A stretch of 8,100 bases of DNA from Deltaproteobacteria bacterium (lineage in GTDB: Bacteria; Myxococcota; B64-G9): assembly GCA_003647095.1 (NCBI GenBank), contig QMME01000171.1, forward strand, positions 1 through 8,100, written 5' to 3'. The position numbers were made by a program, and so were the translations under genes. Below the pieces are notes generated by a model, which was not told the DNA's origin, made no database searches, and saw only the letters and a program-made list of their open reading frames with translations. Below are positions 7,560 to 8,100 of the stretch, one piece after another (within the stretch, counting starts at the first letter, position 1; each line of letters starts with the position of its first letter).

Positions 7560-8100
7560 ATGGAGCGCTTGACTTCACCGGCTGACCTCGAAAAGCTCCG
7601 GCAGCACTGCAGGCGCAGCGCCGGTCCGATGCCCCGGGAGTGTCGGTCTGCGCCGGTTCCGGTTGCCTGGCCCTGGGGGCGCAGAAGGTCATCGAGGCCT
7701 TCCGGGCCGAGCTGGCCGCCCAGGGACTGTCGGCCCAGGTGGAGACCCGGGGAACCGGCTGCCCCGGCTTCTGCGAACGCGGGCCGGTGGTGGTGATCCA
7801 GCCCCGGCAGATCTGCTACCTGCAGGTCAAGCCGGAAGACGTGGCCGAGATCGTCACCACCACCATCAAGAACGGCCAGGTGGTGGAGCGACTGCTGTAC
7901 CAGGATCCCGGCAACGGCCGGCGGGCCGTTCACGAGGCCGACATTCCCTTCTACGGCAACCAGCAGCGTCACCTGCTCGGCAGCAACATCCTCATCGATT
8001 CCCGGAGCATCGAAGACTACCTGGCCCAGGGCGGCTACGCGGCGCTGGCCAGGGTGCTGGGGGGCATGAACCCCGAGGAAGTCATCGAGGAAATCACCAA
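7560..8100 (+). CDS. bamH: BamH, NuoF-like NADH:acceptor oxidoreductase subunit, 5' part, with apparent frameshift (3' end outside window)
   Basis: This is the N-terminal part of a NuoF-like subunit (51-kDa, FMN/NADH-binding). The ATG at 7560 has a good ribosome binding site and opens with MERLTSPADLEKLRQ. Read in that frame, the protein then becomes non-homologous and stops at 7796. The family sequence continues in the -1 frame: ALQAQRRSDAPG, VCAGSGCLALGAQ, then GTGCPGFCERGP. It runs open to the window edge through IPFYGNQQ, SIEDYLAQGGY and MNPEEVIEEIT, all typical of NuoF. One missing base near 7602-7610 (for example a G after CAG at 7602-7604) would join the two parts perfectly. The visible part covers the N-terminal thioredoxin-like [2Fe-2S] domain (C-x4-C and C-x3-C) and the start of the FMN domain. 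The FMN/NADH sites and the C-terminal [4Fe-4S] lie beyond the window. Either a true mutation or a sequencing error is possible. A GTG at 7640 or CTG at 7607 as alternative start would truncate the N-terminus. Confidence 0.8.

Noticed and set aside
7586..7642. Programmed -1 ribosomal frameshift signal in bamH
   Set aside because: No X-XXY-YYZ slippery heptamer is in the correct phase in the overlap of the two frames, and a single missing base explains the data more simply.
7560..7796. A separate small 78-residue gene starting at 7560
   Set aside because: Only its first 15 or so residues look like a genuine N-terminus; the rest is the out-of-frame reading of NuoF-like sequence, so it is better explained as frameshifted bamH.
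6093..7972. Long minus-strand frames opposite bamF, bamG and bamH
   Set aside because: The same GC-driven shadow effect; the + strand has the conserved [2Fe-2S] motifs.

Overview
The window holds one unbroken, GC-rich operon read entirely on the + strand. I identify it as the core of a class II (ATP-independent, tungsten-dependent) benzoyl-CoA reductase cluster, bamB-bamC-bamD-bamE-bamF-bamG-bamH. It is cut at both ends: the first about 200 codons of bamB lie upstream, and most of bamH (plus any bamI) lies downstream. The gene order matches the bam cluster known from Geobacter metallireducens. Such clusters belong to obligate anaerobes that degrade aromatic compounds completely, mainly Thermodesulfobacteriota/Desulfuromonadales-type bacteria. 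The sequence alone does not fix the genus, and a proteobacterial host that acquired the cluster is not excluded.

Layout: bamB (1-1440, 3' part) is an aldehyde:ferredoxin oxidoreductase (AOR)-fold tungsten enzyme that reduces the ring. bamC (1437-1982, overlapping bamB by 4 nt) is a multi-cluster ferredoxin. bamD (2005-3168) is an HdrD/GlcF-like protein with two ferredoxin clusters and two CCG domains. bamE (3199-6297) is a tandem HdrA flavoprotein. bamF (6315-7082) is an MvhD-like [2Fe-2S] protein with a C-terminal winged-helix-like extension. bamG (7098-7550) is NuoE-like. bamH (7560-8100 and beyond) is NuoF-like and carries an apparent one-base frameshift near its 5' end. Gaps between genes are 9-30 nt or overlaps, and no gene-free stretch exceeds about 30 nt. 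I see no internal promoter, terminator, RNA gene, mobile element or repeat.

Working model (established for the family, inferred here): the BamBC units reduce benzoyl-CoA to cyclohexa-1,5-diene-1-carboxyl-CoA at very low potential. BamDEF resembles the electron-bifurcating HdrABC-MvhD machinery, and BamGH(I) resembles the NADH-oxidising arm of complex I. All products look cytoplasmic, with no signal peptides or membrane spans, and would form one large soluble complex.

This is not a wholly new system. The points that deserve attention are the bamH frameshift, a BamF with cysteine where the Geobacter protein has selenocysteine, its helix-turn-helix-like tail, and an aspartate replacing a cluster cysteine in the last ferredoxin site of BamE.
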